From Marchantia polymorpha subsp. ruderalis (Eukaryota; Streptophyta; Marchantiopsida; Marchantiales; Marchantiaceae): a DNA stretch of 64,000 nt. This document shows, in pieces, positions 12,601 through 22,752 of the stretch. Position 1 is the stretch's first letter. Every line of letters starts with the position of its first letter. A program made the translations under genes and the position numbers. The stretch covers positions 17,028,001 to 17,092,000 of the forward strand of contig AP031354.1 in NCBI GenBank assembly GCA_037833965.1. Reading direction: 5' to 3'. The notes under the pieces were generated by a model. It saw only the letters and a program-made list of their open reading frames with translations, was not told where the DNA came from and searched no databases.

Positions 12601-13310
12601 GAATGCGGCGACAAGCTCTGAGTAAAACTTTATTCACCATGTGGGAATAATGACAGCGCTATGAAGCTTCTGAGTTTGATATAATTTAATTTCGAAACAT
12701 GTGTCGTTGTGACATCGAGAATATAGTTTTCCGGACAACACCCTCCAGATTCCAATGTACAAATAACTGTACCACCTTGAGTCACATGGGGCTCGGAGAT
12801 GCATGGCCATGAAAAAGAATCTAGGAACCATTCATAGTCCAGCAGCCGAATCCACTTCATACAGTACTATCCAAAGTTGTGCTGACTCATATGTAACTTT
12901 AGTTGACCGTGTGCCATCTGCACAAGTCAAAGTTGTGCGGACTCATATGTAACTCTAGTTGATCGTGTGCCATTTACTGAAGTGGGCAATGCTGAAGAAG
13001 AGTTTTTCTGGAAGTTGTATAGTGGAAACTAAAAACCTCTCTCGAATCTGCATCACCTTTTGGTGTTTTGACTTTCTCGGAGTCCATGGCGGACTGGATG
13101 ATTTGTTTAAATTAAATTTTGCAAGGCTAAAATGAATGAACATGCATACAGAAAAAGCATGCTGAGTTCGTGGTGGTTAGATGACAGACTCTTCACCAGT
13201 TCCAACCTCACTACGTCATCAATCTTGCCACCAGAAACAGGTCTGCTGCTGTATCTGCAAATCTGCACCACCTTGCCGGGCACGCCGATTCCAGAGGAGT
13301 TGTCTTGTTG
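9642..13310 (-). pseudogene. C-terminal pieces of gene X upstream of TORNADO1-like copy 1
   Basis: Minus-strand islands related to gene X continue here, upstream of and on the same strand as the TORNADO1-like gene. In coding order they are: 13300-13132 (SGGKIDDVVRLELV), 13110-12960 (KLFFSIAHFSKW), 12860-12640 (SEPHVTQGGTVICTLES), 12620-12533 after a CAG acceptor (ELVAAFQKNKHQAVSYD), about 12360-12220 (CDKVAGIPAFRLIKVYIP), 11624-11430 (CHGISWRRSYVSVSRSCLD) and 10077-9841 (TLASIMLVLSCSKGRDKQAG), then a tail to 9642. One extra base near 9843 relative to 28737 ends the frame early. The islands shared with alpha (KIDDVVR, HVTQGG) tie the two regions to one family. The function is unknown. The N-terminal exons seen at 3590-1540 are absent, so this copy is truncated. 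Confidence 0.4.
10150..11030. other. AT-rich stretch without a gene
   Basis: The sequence is AT-rich with no long open frame and no recognisable repeat other than its partner at 29050-29930. It could be an intron of gene X, because X-like islands lie on both sides on the same strand. Confidence 0.5.
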
Positions 13311-14110
13311 TTCAAGCGAGCAAATTGTCTCAAAATGCGTACTAAGGAAGACTTTCCGTTCCCTGATCTGAGCGTGGGCACATGCAAGAACTTATGGACC
13401 TCTATTACTGCAGCCTGTATATCAATCCTTTTTTAATTAACTCCCTCAGAATTTACAGTAGACAACCACACTGGTATTAAATCATATTTTCCGAAATATG
13501 TTATGTCAAATTACAGGAAATGCTTTTTTTCTTTTTTCCTCCTGTGTTTTTTGATTTTTTTGGGGTATTCTGACTTTTGGTACCGCTAGAATTCATGGAT
13601 TCTCCATGGGTGTAAATGTAGGAAAATTTTACCTTACCCTAGGAATAGCTTTTGCCTACAAGTGAAAAGTTTCTTGCAACACAGCTCCAACAATAATTGT
13701 TGGCATTGACTTTGTTGCAAGGTCTTCTAGAAAATACACAATGTAATTCATTTTTTACTCACTGGTCCAGAAACTTTTATATATATATTAAATTCCTCAA
13801 CTCCAACCGGAAGTTATTCAGAATACTGTACTACTTCTCATCCCCTACTTGTATTCAATTTACTCCGCAGAAGAAAGTGAAGATGCTGGACTGGATACTT
13901 CTGATCTTTATTGTGGGAACATAGCCAACAAGTCAATGACTCAACTGCAAAGTCAAAAAGTTCACGCCTCTGCTTTATCTTCCTTTAACACGCATTCCAA
14001 GGCGACCGTCATCTAACCTGAATGTTTCAACGCAGAAGCTGCCTTATAACTTCTGGTTATTCCAGGACCCACGGGAAAAGGAACGTTGAATTTAGAAACT
14101 AGTACATACA
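11030..14110. repeat. Older, diverged internal duplication
   Basis: About 11030-11450 resembles 13540-13930: both have GAATTCT... then CTTTACCCTAG, GTTGGCATTGACT and CACTTGTATTCAA in the same order. About 11960-12230 resembles 13880-14110. Divergence is much higher than between the beta copies, so this is an earlier local duplication. The second half (13300-14110) has no partner near 32 kb, where beta copy 2 is cut off. No gene can be named in it. Confidence 0.65.
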
Positions 14111-14700
14111 CTTTTATTAGTGGAAAGTGTTTTTCCAAGATACCACTATATGCGGTGAGCTTTGATAACATTAATAAAGTATTTCACTTTACCTTCCCGA
14201 GCCTAACTGCGTTCCACTTGCCCCTTCCAGTCGCCGGTGAGAAGGAGCACACAGATTTCTGCTGCCGTGGCAGCCTGCTTGTTCCACTTTGTAACCAGTG
14301 GAGTCGAGGCCGAGGTCCCCACAGCCTGCTCATGGTTTAAGGATGTTTTATCAGATTGAAAGTCAATATTATGGGGCCGATTGTATATTCTCCGAGTCTT
14401 CTACGACTGTGAAGTGGAGGATTGAGGTGATGTACAAAGCGTTTAGGTGGAGGTAGCGTTTAGAAATTCGGGGTAGGTGGAGAGTGGCACAGGCTGTTGG
14501 AGATTGGGTTGTCGATCCTTGCGTTAGTGAGTTTGGATTCCGAAGTATGGAGCCGGCAGATGAACGATATCGCTGGGTTACTCTCGAGTTTTTGGTGTGC
14601 TCGCCCTCGTGTCTGCTTGCAACGTCATATCCCATAGCAGATTGTAGTTGAGACTTCGTGAGGTTGGAAACCCGTTCACAAGTCCTTACCGATTTTCCAA
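14110..14700. other. Unassigned stretch
   Basis: Short open frames occur on both strands (84-88 codons) with no family resemblance and no second copy to test them. I see no gene, RNA gene or complete repeat here. Confidence 0.4.
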
Positions 14701-14704
14701 ATTA

Positions 14705-14810
14705 TTGCGGGGAAAGGGGGGGCTAGGAAAATTTGCTCCGAAGGGGAGGGGAATTTCTCGACCGGAGGGGGTCGTGCCCCCCACTGCACCCCCACTTAGC
14801 TCCGCCACTG
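14705..14810. mobile_element. Possible hAT-type transposon end (fragment)
   Basis: The stretch ends in CACTTAGCTCCGCCACTG at 14793-14810. Read on the other strand it starts CAGTGGCGGAGCTAAG and runs into a G-rich block. CAGTGGCGGA followed by G-runs is a common start of terminal inverted repeats in some hAT families. A matching opposite end is not convincing: CAGTGGAGTCGAGGCC at 14296 is only partly similar. I take it as a solo terminus or a degraded MITE. No transposase frame is present. Confidence 0.35.
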
Positions 14811-15167
14811 GGTCCACCTACAGAACCAAACAAAATGGGGACGCACACAGACAAATTGCGGCCTCATCAATTCGTGCCAGGGTATGGGTTTCAGTGAATG
14901 TTCGACATGGAGTATACGCAAGAATACCGCTTGCTGTAATCCTCACACTTCCTTAGGTTTCGGACGAAAGAGGTCAAGGTATGCACTAGATCATGGTCAA
15001 TGTCGGTAAATGTCAAGGCTAGCACTGTCTGCATTATTGCCAACCAATTACTCCAGTTGAATGTTTAGGTCTACAACTAATTAAAACAATGTATAACACA
15101 GCGTTCAAATGTGGAGTAAAAAATCTTAAATGGATGGCAAATGCTTTCATCGAGAGAGATTTCCGCT

Positions 15168-15502
15168 CTATGTACAGAATGCACGTTTTCTTCTGCATGA
15201 TAGAGAAACCAGGAAACCTTCATGCTCGAAAAGATGGTCTGTCAGAGGAGGGAGAGCGGGACAATTACGGGCTTCATCTTCGTCGTTGTTCTTGAAAGCG
15301 TCAAAATCGTCCTCGTCGTCGTCCACATCATCAACAAAACTAAGAGGGCGCTTACGCGCATCGCGAGTGGTGGCGTCCAGAAGATCCACGGGCCGGGACT
15401 GTGAATGAGGAAGCTGCCGGCATCTTGGAGCGACTGTAGTGCAGCATTCACGGCCACCGCAGCACCGAAAGCCGCGCCCAGGGCGACCTGTCTTATATCC
15501 AT
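15168..15502 (-). pseudogene. Possible small minus-strand coding remnant, unrecognised
   Basis: An ATG at 15502 opens a hydrophobic, alanine-rich start (MDIRQVALGAAFGAAVAV) preceded on the minus strand by purine-rich leader-like sequence. Past about 15400 the plausible coding frame changes. The acidic run FVDDVDDDEDDFDAFKNN, followed by LTDHLFEHEGF, lies in another frame from about 15389 to 15168, with no clear intron between. It may be a frameshifted gene fragment or chance in GC-rich DNA. There is no second copy in the window for comparison. Confidence 0.25.
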
Positions 15503-15509
15503 ACCCCGC

Positions 15510-17030
15510 CGCTCCAGGCTCTCCTCTCTCCCTCCGACCGACGGCACTCGATCACTCTCTCGTCCTCCGCCTCCTCTCGCTTGCCGCCCTCTTCCTCGTC
15601 TCACCTAAAGAAACCCCATCGCCTCCCTATTCCACAATCTCTCGTCGTCTCGACCCATCCCACCATCCTCATCTCCACGCCAACCAACTGCCGCCGGAAC
15701 CTTCCGCCCAAATTCCACCAAACTGCTCGACGACATGCCGACTAAACTTCGGTTCATGTCATGGCGCCTCCGAATGCCAACAGCCCACAGAAGAATGCGA
15801 TTGCCACACTCCTCGACCTCGTCCTGCTCGTCGTCCATGGAGCCTGCTGCCATCATTCAACGACAGGCAAGGGCGATCTTCCTGCGGCAAAGCAGAGTTC
15901 ATATTAATCTTTCATTATAGCAGCCCGACATCTAGGGTACCCTACATTTCGGTCTCCATGAGCACCCATCCCGAAATCTCGACCGGTCATCGGGAATTTC
16001 AGAATATTCCCTGGACTTCTTCCCGAAGTCTGTAGTCGTGTTTTCGGAAATGTGTCTCAGGCGATGTACGCTTCGGATACGTACGTGGAAAGGGGCTCTG
16101 GTCCCGTGAGGTACGCTTCTGAGGTCAGCGCGAGGGAGCTCTGTACCCGAGAGTTCAGAGTTCCACTTGGCAGATGTGAGACGAAGGCCACGGCCTCGAC
16201 TGCGCATTGCGACTTGCGGTCGCGAATTTGTCAACGCTGCCGCCCGATGTTCATGGACACGGCCGGCCTGTTCATGAGCCTACGACGATGGATCTGCACC
16301 CAGCCAGCCAACGAGGTGGTGCTGTGTTCTCAGGTGCCTTGGTTCGGGGTAGTGCAGCAGTGAGTGAGCTCAGTGGGAGAGTTTTGGTGGGAGTGATGGA
16401 GTTCAGTGATCGACGGCTGCTTTAGTCGAGGAGTGTTCTCTCTCTCTCTCTGTGGCTGGTCGAACGAAAGTGTTGGCAGACGATTTTGGTTTGCTTTTGG
16501 AGCTGGAAATCAGATTGCCTGGCAGTTCAGGGAGGGAGGAAGGGAGGGAGGGATGGGGTCTGTGAATTTCGTTCTTGCATCCAGGGCAGGACGAAGGTGG
16601 CGGATGGAGAGACAGTTTTTGTCGTTTCTCGAGAAGAGGTTGCGGATTGGTTCTGGCTTCAAACCGCGACTGGGAGATGGGAGTGCGTCGACTGCAGGGC
16701 AGCTGGCAAAAGTGCGTTCATCATCGCCGCTGCAAGTGAGGATGGATTTTACTGCACGGTTTAATCGTCAACATCCACGATTGCATCCAGGTTTGTCTAT
16801 CATGTTTCCATGTTTTCAGCAAATGTTTAATAAGTTTCATTTTCAAAGCACTAAATTGTACACATCACCTGCGAAGATTTTGCACTGTTTCATCCTGATG
16901 AGCTGAGTTCGTCTCGGGGGACGACATGGTGATGGGCAGATTGGGGCCAGTGCGCAGAGTTATATTTTGCCGTCCAGAGTGATCCAGTCGTCTGTCGTTA
17001 GTCTTTACTGAAGCTCTCGATCGTGGAAAT
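15510..17030. other. GC-rich stretch with low-complexity tracts, no firm gene
   Basis: Long open frames exist on both strands, as expected from base composition (for example 15439-16035 and 16406-16906 on the plus strand), but none shows a family. A CT-repeat at 16437-16453 and a G-rich run of GGGAGGGAGGAAGGGAGGG at about 16529-16552 are visible. The latter has G-quadruplex potential. The position just ahead of the DUF924 gene suggests promoter or 5' leader, which is inference. Confidence 0.4.
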
Positions 17031-17042
17031 CCAGTTTTGACA

Positions 17043-18864
17043 ATGATGCGCAGCCCTAGCAGCCCTAGTCATTTGGTTGCCGCCAGCTTCAGCAACTCTG
17101 GGCCATCTCTGAGCTCTTGCACGGTCACTTTGGAAGACGTGCTTCAGTTCTGGTTTGTAAACCCTTGTTCTTTACTCACGAAGCAATTAACTATCGAGCG
17201 TTTCAGTTCACTCAATGCTGATGAGTCTGGCTTCCTGTCAACACCTGACTGCACTCCAAAGTCATCTCCTCGAGACTAGCTAGCCCATCAGAAGTCCTAA
17301 GCATTGCTATCTCCTCATTTCGTACTTAACGCTCATGAGTCTTCGCTCTTAGTATATCCCTCTGTAATATAATCGGCTTTGCAGTTCTTCAAATGGGCCA
17401 GTTGGAAGAGAGCTTCTGATGTCTTTGCAGTTTCAATAGAGAAGGGTTTAGGGTTTTAGGGTGGAGTATATCAAATCCAGCTTTGACGACCCGATCTTAT
17501 CTTGCCTGGTGAAAGAGATGATTCAACGCGTGTGCCTGCGAATTTGAGTTGGGTTTTAAGCAACAGGAACAAGGTTTAAATCTATTTAATTCTTTAAGAC
17601 AGCACGAAGGTATAAGGGGTGCCGTCGCACGGTGTTCACGAGTGCTTCAGAATCAAGCGTTACTCCCTCCAACGAATGAGGCCCGGAAGTGCTCCCTTCC
17701 TGTGCTCCCACAAACCCCGGAAGGCAGCTTGCGAATTTGATGATACTGGATGGTTTCATGATTCAACAACAACTGGTGTTAGCGTTTTCCAGGCACAGAG
17801 ACGTAGATGCGGAAAAGAATGTGTTTGCGAGTAAGAGTTGGTTCATGCGTGGTCCTGATTTCGACCGAGAGGTAATCTTGGACCCTCACTCTGTCTCTTC
17901 GAATCATAGAATGAGATGTTCCATTTGGACCTCGTGAACCTCATCTTAGTCCTTACATGGACGATGAGTACATGTCAGGGAATCTCTGGCGTGAATGAAC
18001 AGTCCTTTTGACATTTTCCGAGGAAAATCAAGAATTGAACCACTTACCATCAAGCCTCTTCAGAGGTTCTCGAAGAGGCTTTAAGGAGAACCTGACGCTC
18101 TAAAACCTGTAAGGCGTTAGACTGGGAGCACAGGAAGGGAGCACTTCGCGTTGGTGTTCTCTTTTGAAACATGTTGACCATTCGGATCAGCAATCTGACG
18201 AGGGAGATTATTACAAACTACCTCAACCGAGTCCTGTATATGAAAGTCAGTCAACCTTCGGACCTGACACCATTTCGCATTACCGACTATTTAGAGCTTC
18301 TTAAGGAAAGAAGCTTATGACTGACTTCTTACTCTGTCCATCAACCTTATTTGTGGTTCATCTACTAGAGATTTTTCAATCCATCTATTGAATATGTTAT
18401 ACATGGCAACTTGACGAACTTAAGTATAGCTCTGAATTGCACTGAATCACATTCTCTGTTCAGTGGAGTTCTGAATATTGGATGTTTTGAGGACCTCGAG
18501 GATTTGGTGCTACATATTTTTTCCCCTTGAAAGTTTTCTTAACACCGTTTTCCACCATGTTTATGGCTGAAGAGTGTGAGTGGTCTAAGCTTAGAGATTA
18601 AGACAGTAGTCATGTAAGTAGGCAGGCTTTATTTGTTTTGGTCTGAAAGTCGTAACATGCATTATTCAGGTGGAGATGAAGTTTGGCGAGTGTGTGAACT
18701 TAGCAGCCGAAGGGGCCCTAGATGGATGGAAAGATAGTGTGCGCAGTAGGCTTGCTCTTGTGATCGTATTGGACCAACTTCCAAGGAAAATCTATCGGAA
18801 ATCTCCGAAAGCTTATGCGTAGGATGAGATTGCTCGGAAAATAACTCTGGAGACGATCGAGCAG
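17043..18864 (+). pseudogene. DUF924-family gene remnant
   Basis: Two pieces of a DUF924 (YPO3411-like) protein are visible. The first exon starts at ATG 17043 and ends LEDVLQFWF just before GTAAAC at 17156; FWF is the family's usual start motif. A second clear exon is 18670-18864, bounded by TTCAG and by GTACGT. It encodes NLAAEGALDGW, then SRLALVIVLDQLPRKIYR and KSPKAYA. The block RLAL...LDQ.PR.IYR is the family's most conserved part. An in-frame TAG interrupts this exon after KAYA. The stretch between the exons (17280-18669) holds no other part of the domain that I can see, and everything after 18864 is replaced by RH1 sequence. So the gene lacks the rest of its domain and carries a stop. 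The biochemical role of the family is not established. Confidence 0.7.
17686..18147. repeat. Perfect 25-bp inverted repeat, arms about 410 bp apart
   Basis: GAAGTGCTCCCTTCCTGTGC plus CTCCA-type continuation at 17686-17710 is the exact reverse complement of 18123-18147. No coding sequence is apparent between the arms, which lie inside the gap between the two DUF924 exons. Similarity outside the arms is weak. It may be the ends of a small inserted element or a fold-back copy of one arm. Confidence 0.75.
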
Positions 18865-18973
18865 GTACGTTTCTCTCATGTCACTGTATGCACTTTTTTT
18901 TCTTACCCGGAAGGTGTCACAGTTTCACAAGATCTTACCAAGGCCTTCAACCTTGGTAATCTCGTTTCTTCAG

Positions 18974-21421
18974 GTTACAGCAGTCTTTGACACCATCGCA
19001 CCAGCAGTTGGTCTCTCAGTGGGACTAGCTGTGGGACAAACGTCAATTGTAGCTGAAGCGGCTGAATTGGTTCAGATTCGTAAGTCGATGGTCCACAGTT
19101 TTGGAAAATCTGAGGCTGCAACTCCCGACCTTGCCGAAAGCCAAGTTGACAGACTTGTTGCAACTCCAGGGCGCTTGATGGACCATATTCGAAATACAAA
19201 AGGGTTCACTCTTCAGCACCTACAATTTCTCGTGAGTTTTTTCCGTGGTGATACTATTGCCTTTGTTTCTCTATAGCGTCATCTTTCTACAAAGGCCGTG
19301 ATGAGGCCTATATAGATTCTCTAAATTGTTTCATTTTATCAATTCGAACGATATGTCACAGAGGTTAACAAACTATTGGTTTGTCTGTCAGGTTGTTGAT
19401 GAAACAGATAGATTGCTACGGCAATCTTACCAGGAGTGGCTGCCAAATGTCTTGGCGTGTGTTTCTGCTTCTGGCCCGATGTTGTCTGGACTAGCGTTTC
19501 GAAACTCTCATCCTGGCTCAGTCCGCACCATTAGAAATTGGTACGGAATGTCCGGATTATATTCACATGGTTTGATCCTCTCGTTTGCTTATTTCTGTTG
19601 CTTCTGGTCATTTCATGTCTATTCTCATAATATGGAAACCATCGTAATACGTCGCTGACGCCCTGAGGCAAAAGGTGGACGCAACTACATGAATAATGAG
19701 CTTCACTGTAGAAAAAGCTGGGCATTAAGTTTTTAGCGATTACGTGCAGCTGTCTTGAAAGAGGAAATAGAGGCACTGCACTCCCACGATTGATGAAGAT
19801 GGTGTTATCGGCTACCTTGACGAGAGATCCAGCAAAAATTGCACAACTTGGTCTTTTCTGCCCCATATATGTGGCGCCTGGTGCTGCTGGCAACCGGTAT
19901 CAACTACCAGAACAACTTAAGTCTTACAGGATGGTACGTATCTCTGTTCACACACGTTGCCACCATAACTTGTTGCTGACTCAATTTAGTTCACGTAGCC
20001 TTGGAGCTTGTGTTTGTTCAAACCTGCATCGCATGATCCGTAACAGAAATTGTTGTCCTGAACATCTCTGCAGGTCTGCAAACCGGGAGAGAAGCCCTTA
20101 TATTTGGTAGCACTCTTGCAACAGCTTTGCAGCCAAACAACCGTTGTTTTCACTGCTTCTGTAGTGGCTACTCATCAACTATATACTCTGCTAAAATGCT
20201 ACAAAGGATTGTCGTTCAAGGTGCTTGAGTACTCAAGCTTGCAGCATTAACAACCCCGCAGGTTTGTCCAACACGTGTGTGCTTTTGATGGGTTATGTAG
20301 ACCAAATAACTAATAAGTATATATTTCTACATACAGACCTCTAAGTCGCAGGTTATTTCCTCTTTCTTATGATTTATTGAGCTTGGGGTGAATGCCCAAG
20401 TCGGTTTCGTTCCTTTGTTATCCGACATTCGTAGCTGGCTTCAATAATCCTAATGACTTGCCTCGGTTTCGTTCGTTTGTTATTCGACATTCGTAGCTGG
20501 CTTCAATAATCCTAATGACTTGCCTCTATATTATGCTTTACAGTAAAGCGTTGGCAAAATTCCAGAATGGCCAGGCACAAGTGCTCATTGCCTCAGATGC
20601 GATGACAAGGGGTATGGATGTGGAAGGTGTTGCAAACGTTGTCAATTATGATATGCCTGTGTACGCAAAGACCTACGTCCATCGTGTTGGGCGCACTGCT
20701 CGAGCCGGACAGCCCGGGAGCTCTTATACTCTTCTTCAGAAGGAGGAGGTTCGCTTTCTGAACATGCATAAACCACAAAGTAGTTTGATCTACATTCCAT
20801 ATAACAAGTTCAATAGCGCTGTATCCGCTTCCTCCCATGTTGCTCTGGCTTATTCAGCGCAGACCATCGTCTTGTTGTCTTTGTTTTTCGGTTGTGCATA
20901 ACGGCCTGCAGTCATCTAACCCGCTATGTGCGTTGATCTGTAACCTGGGGATGTTTGCGCAGGTACGACACTTCAAACAGATGTTGAAGAAAGTGGACAA
21001 TAGCAAGTGCAAGGACTATTCACTGCCGTCATCTGTCACCGAAGAGCTTTATGAGTCTTACACTGAAGGTACGCGTCTCACACAGGGTGTGGTTTTCTTT
21101 CTGGGCTGAAGGCAGCTCTGTCTAGATAACCACCTGTGTCTGATATTGTACTTAATCGTAAAGCTGCTTCGGACCAATGCAATGGGATGTGATATTTTCA
21201 GAACTTTCGAACCTACGCTGTCTTTGCTTTGTTTCGTTTTCGGTACTTCTCTAGCTTCACACAATTACCTTACAGTGGGTATGTTGCATTGTGCTGGACG
21301 TGCAGCTCTGGAGAAACTGAAGCAGATAACAGCAGACGAGGCAGCATCAATTTCACATGGCAGTCGGACGCAGACAGAAGGGGAAAGTAAAGTTACTGGG
21401 CCGGACGAGCTTTTCATATGA
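18974..21421 (+). pseudogene. RH1-like: DEAD-box RNA helicase RH1-like, copy A (5'-truncated, one stop)
   Basis: This is plant DEAD-box helicase 1 (DDX51/Dbp6 type, a nucleolar ribosome-biogenesis family). Seven exons are visible: 18974-19231, 19392-19540, 19750-19933, 20074-20261, 20544-20748, 20963-21068 and 21306-21421. Phases are consistent throughout. They encode VGLSVGLAVGQ, ATPGRLMDHI (motif Ib), VVDETDRLL (motif II, DETD as in RH1), MVLSATLT (motif III), SDAMTRGMDVEG (motif V), VHRVGRTARAG (motif VI) and a short tail ending at TGA 21419-21421. The exons for the N-terminus, Q-motif and P-loop, present at 47.5-48.9 kb, are missing. In their place lies the DUF924 exon. One in-frame TAA at 20248-20250 replaces the CAA of copy B. 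Apart from truncation and this stop the frame is clean, so inactivation is recent. Confidence 0.85.
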
Positions 21422-21951
21422 CCACGAGATATCACTCAGCGTTTGGAGTACGATGATATATTCATCCCTATCTTCTGTCCAATTGAAGAAACACTGTGTG
21501 AACAATACGAAGAGCTGGTTGCTGATCGGATTCATATCAGTACCTTCATTGTGCAATCCTAGTCCAGGATTAGAATAATTCGGTTTCGTCTTCACTTTAA
21601 TTCACCTGTAAGTCGAGTAGCTGGGTTCCTGAGGAAGGTTCCGGGAGGTTCCCCTTCATGTATTCTTCAAGTTCGCAGCTTAGGCCCGAACGACCGCATG
21701 TAGGAGAAAATTGCCATCCTCACTTTGGTTGGCGGCGTCTGTTTGTGAATCTGTCTGCGCCAGATTTCTTCAGTAAAGTTTACGTTGATGGTGAAGATTA
21801 TTTCCCATGGAGTGCTCGATTGTAAGGAGGAGTTTCTCCGAGTTCTCTGTTGAATACTCTGTTGTCCTGTACAACTTTTACATGAGACGAGATAAGCTCA
21901 GTGCACTTCCAGGCAGTAGAGAGCGGCTAGTTCTTGTCTGGCATCTACATG

Positions 21952-22236
21952 TAGGGATGGGCACGTAGCCGGCTAACTTTCGGCTAGCCGGCTTGGCCTC
22001 AAATTTAGCTGGCTAGCCGTCGGCTAATCGGCTCTCGCCCGAAAATGTAATCAACGGAAATATTCGTCCGAAATAAATGTTTATTGGATAATTTTGGTCG
22101 AAGTTGAGGAAATAATCGGGCGAAATCGTAAGTTCGGTCCGAGTTTATGGTTCGTTTTCGGCCTCGGATAGAGGTGGCAAATATTTATCGGCTAGCTGGC
22201 TAATATTTTTTGTTAGCGGAGCCGTGCCCATCCCTA
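21952..22236. mobile_element. hAT-type MITE, 285 bp, with 8-bp target duplication
   Basis: The element starts TAGGGATGGGCACG and ends CGTGCCCATCCCTA, perfect 14-bp terminal inverted repeats. It is flanked on both sides by TCTACATG (21944-21951 and 22237-22244), an 8-bp target duplication typical of hAT elements. There is no transposase frame. The interior repeats GGCTAGCCGG-like units near both ends, giving longer imperfect inverted repeats. RH1 copy C keeps the unoccupied site (59452-59470, read on the minus strand as ...GCATCTACATGGGAG...), proving insertion at this point. Confidence 0.92.
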
Positions 22237-22752
22237 TCTACATGGGAGTAATCTATTATCGTCTCAGGATCTTGGATATATATCTTAGACCTGAGACATG
22301 TCGAGATATGACAGGTAAGAGGTTGTCAAGGTCGACGAAAATAATTTTTCAGATGACTTACATACAGATACTCCTCAGATCCACAACGCGACGAAGCAAT
22401 GTCCGCAGTCACATCTCTACGATCTGTGCGCAGTACTACACAGATTGCCTCACCAATGTCTACGTTGTCGCGGTCCACGTAGCCCAAATAGGGCTACTCT
22501 TGAGCTTCACGAAATAAACTATCCAATTTGATGGACTGCAAACAAGACCATTACGATAAACTAGTGATAATTTAGCCAAAATCTGATCTTCTTCAGAACC
22601 ATAACTGCGCGATTGACATGATTGCACATTTTATAAAAGATTGTTACACGTGAAAACTCTAAGGAAGATTTTGCAGAGGTTCATATTGCATGAGTGTCTA
22701 AACATATGCTTGTCAACAGAATGTCATGATACATCATGACATTCTAAGGTCT

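Larger units (their letters stand above)
3655..13293. repeat. Segmental duplication beta, copy 1
   Basis: This block matches 22567-32136 in the same orientation. It contains a TORNADO1-like gene and, upstream of it, C-terminal pieces of gene X. Similarity is uneven. The part upstream of the gene (about 8400-13290) is nearly identical to its partner, whereas Roc-COR, the C-terminal exon and the introns are clearly more diverged. The left edge overlaps alpha, because 3655-3838 is also present at 57040-57224. Confidence 0.9.
18935..22566. repeat. Segmental duplication epsilon, copy A (RH1 3' part)
   Basis: This block matches 49240-51985 in the same orientation, and 63600-63263 plus 61112-59346 inverted. 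Similarity starts about 40 bp before the exon at 18974 and runs past the helicase gene into its 3' flank. It ends abruptly where beta copy 2 begins (about 22567). Copy A alone carries the MITE at 21952-22236. Confidence 0.9.

Noticed and set aside
15439-16035. 198-codon plus-strand frame
   Set aside because: Proline/serine-rich translation of GC-rich DNA, with overlapping open frames on the other strand and no family.
16529-16552. G-rich run with quadruplex potential
   Set aside because: Low-complexity purine tract without further support for a regulatory role.
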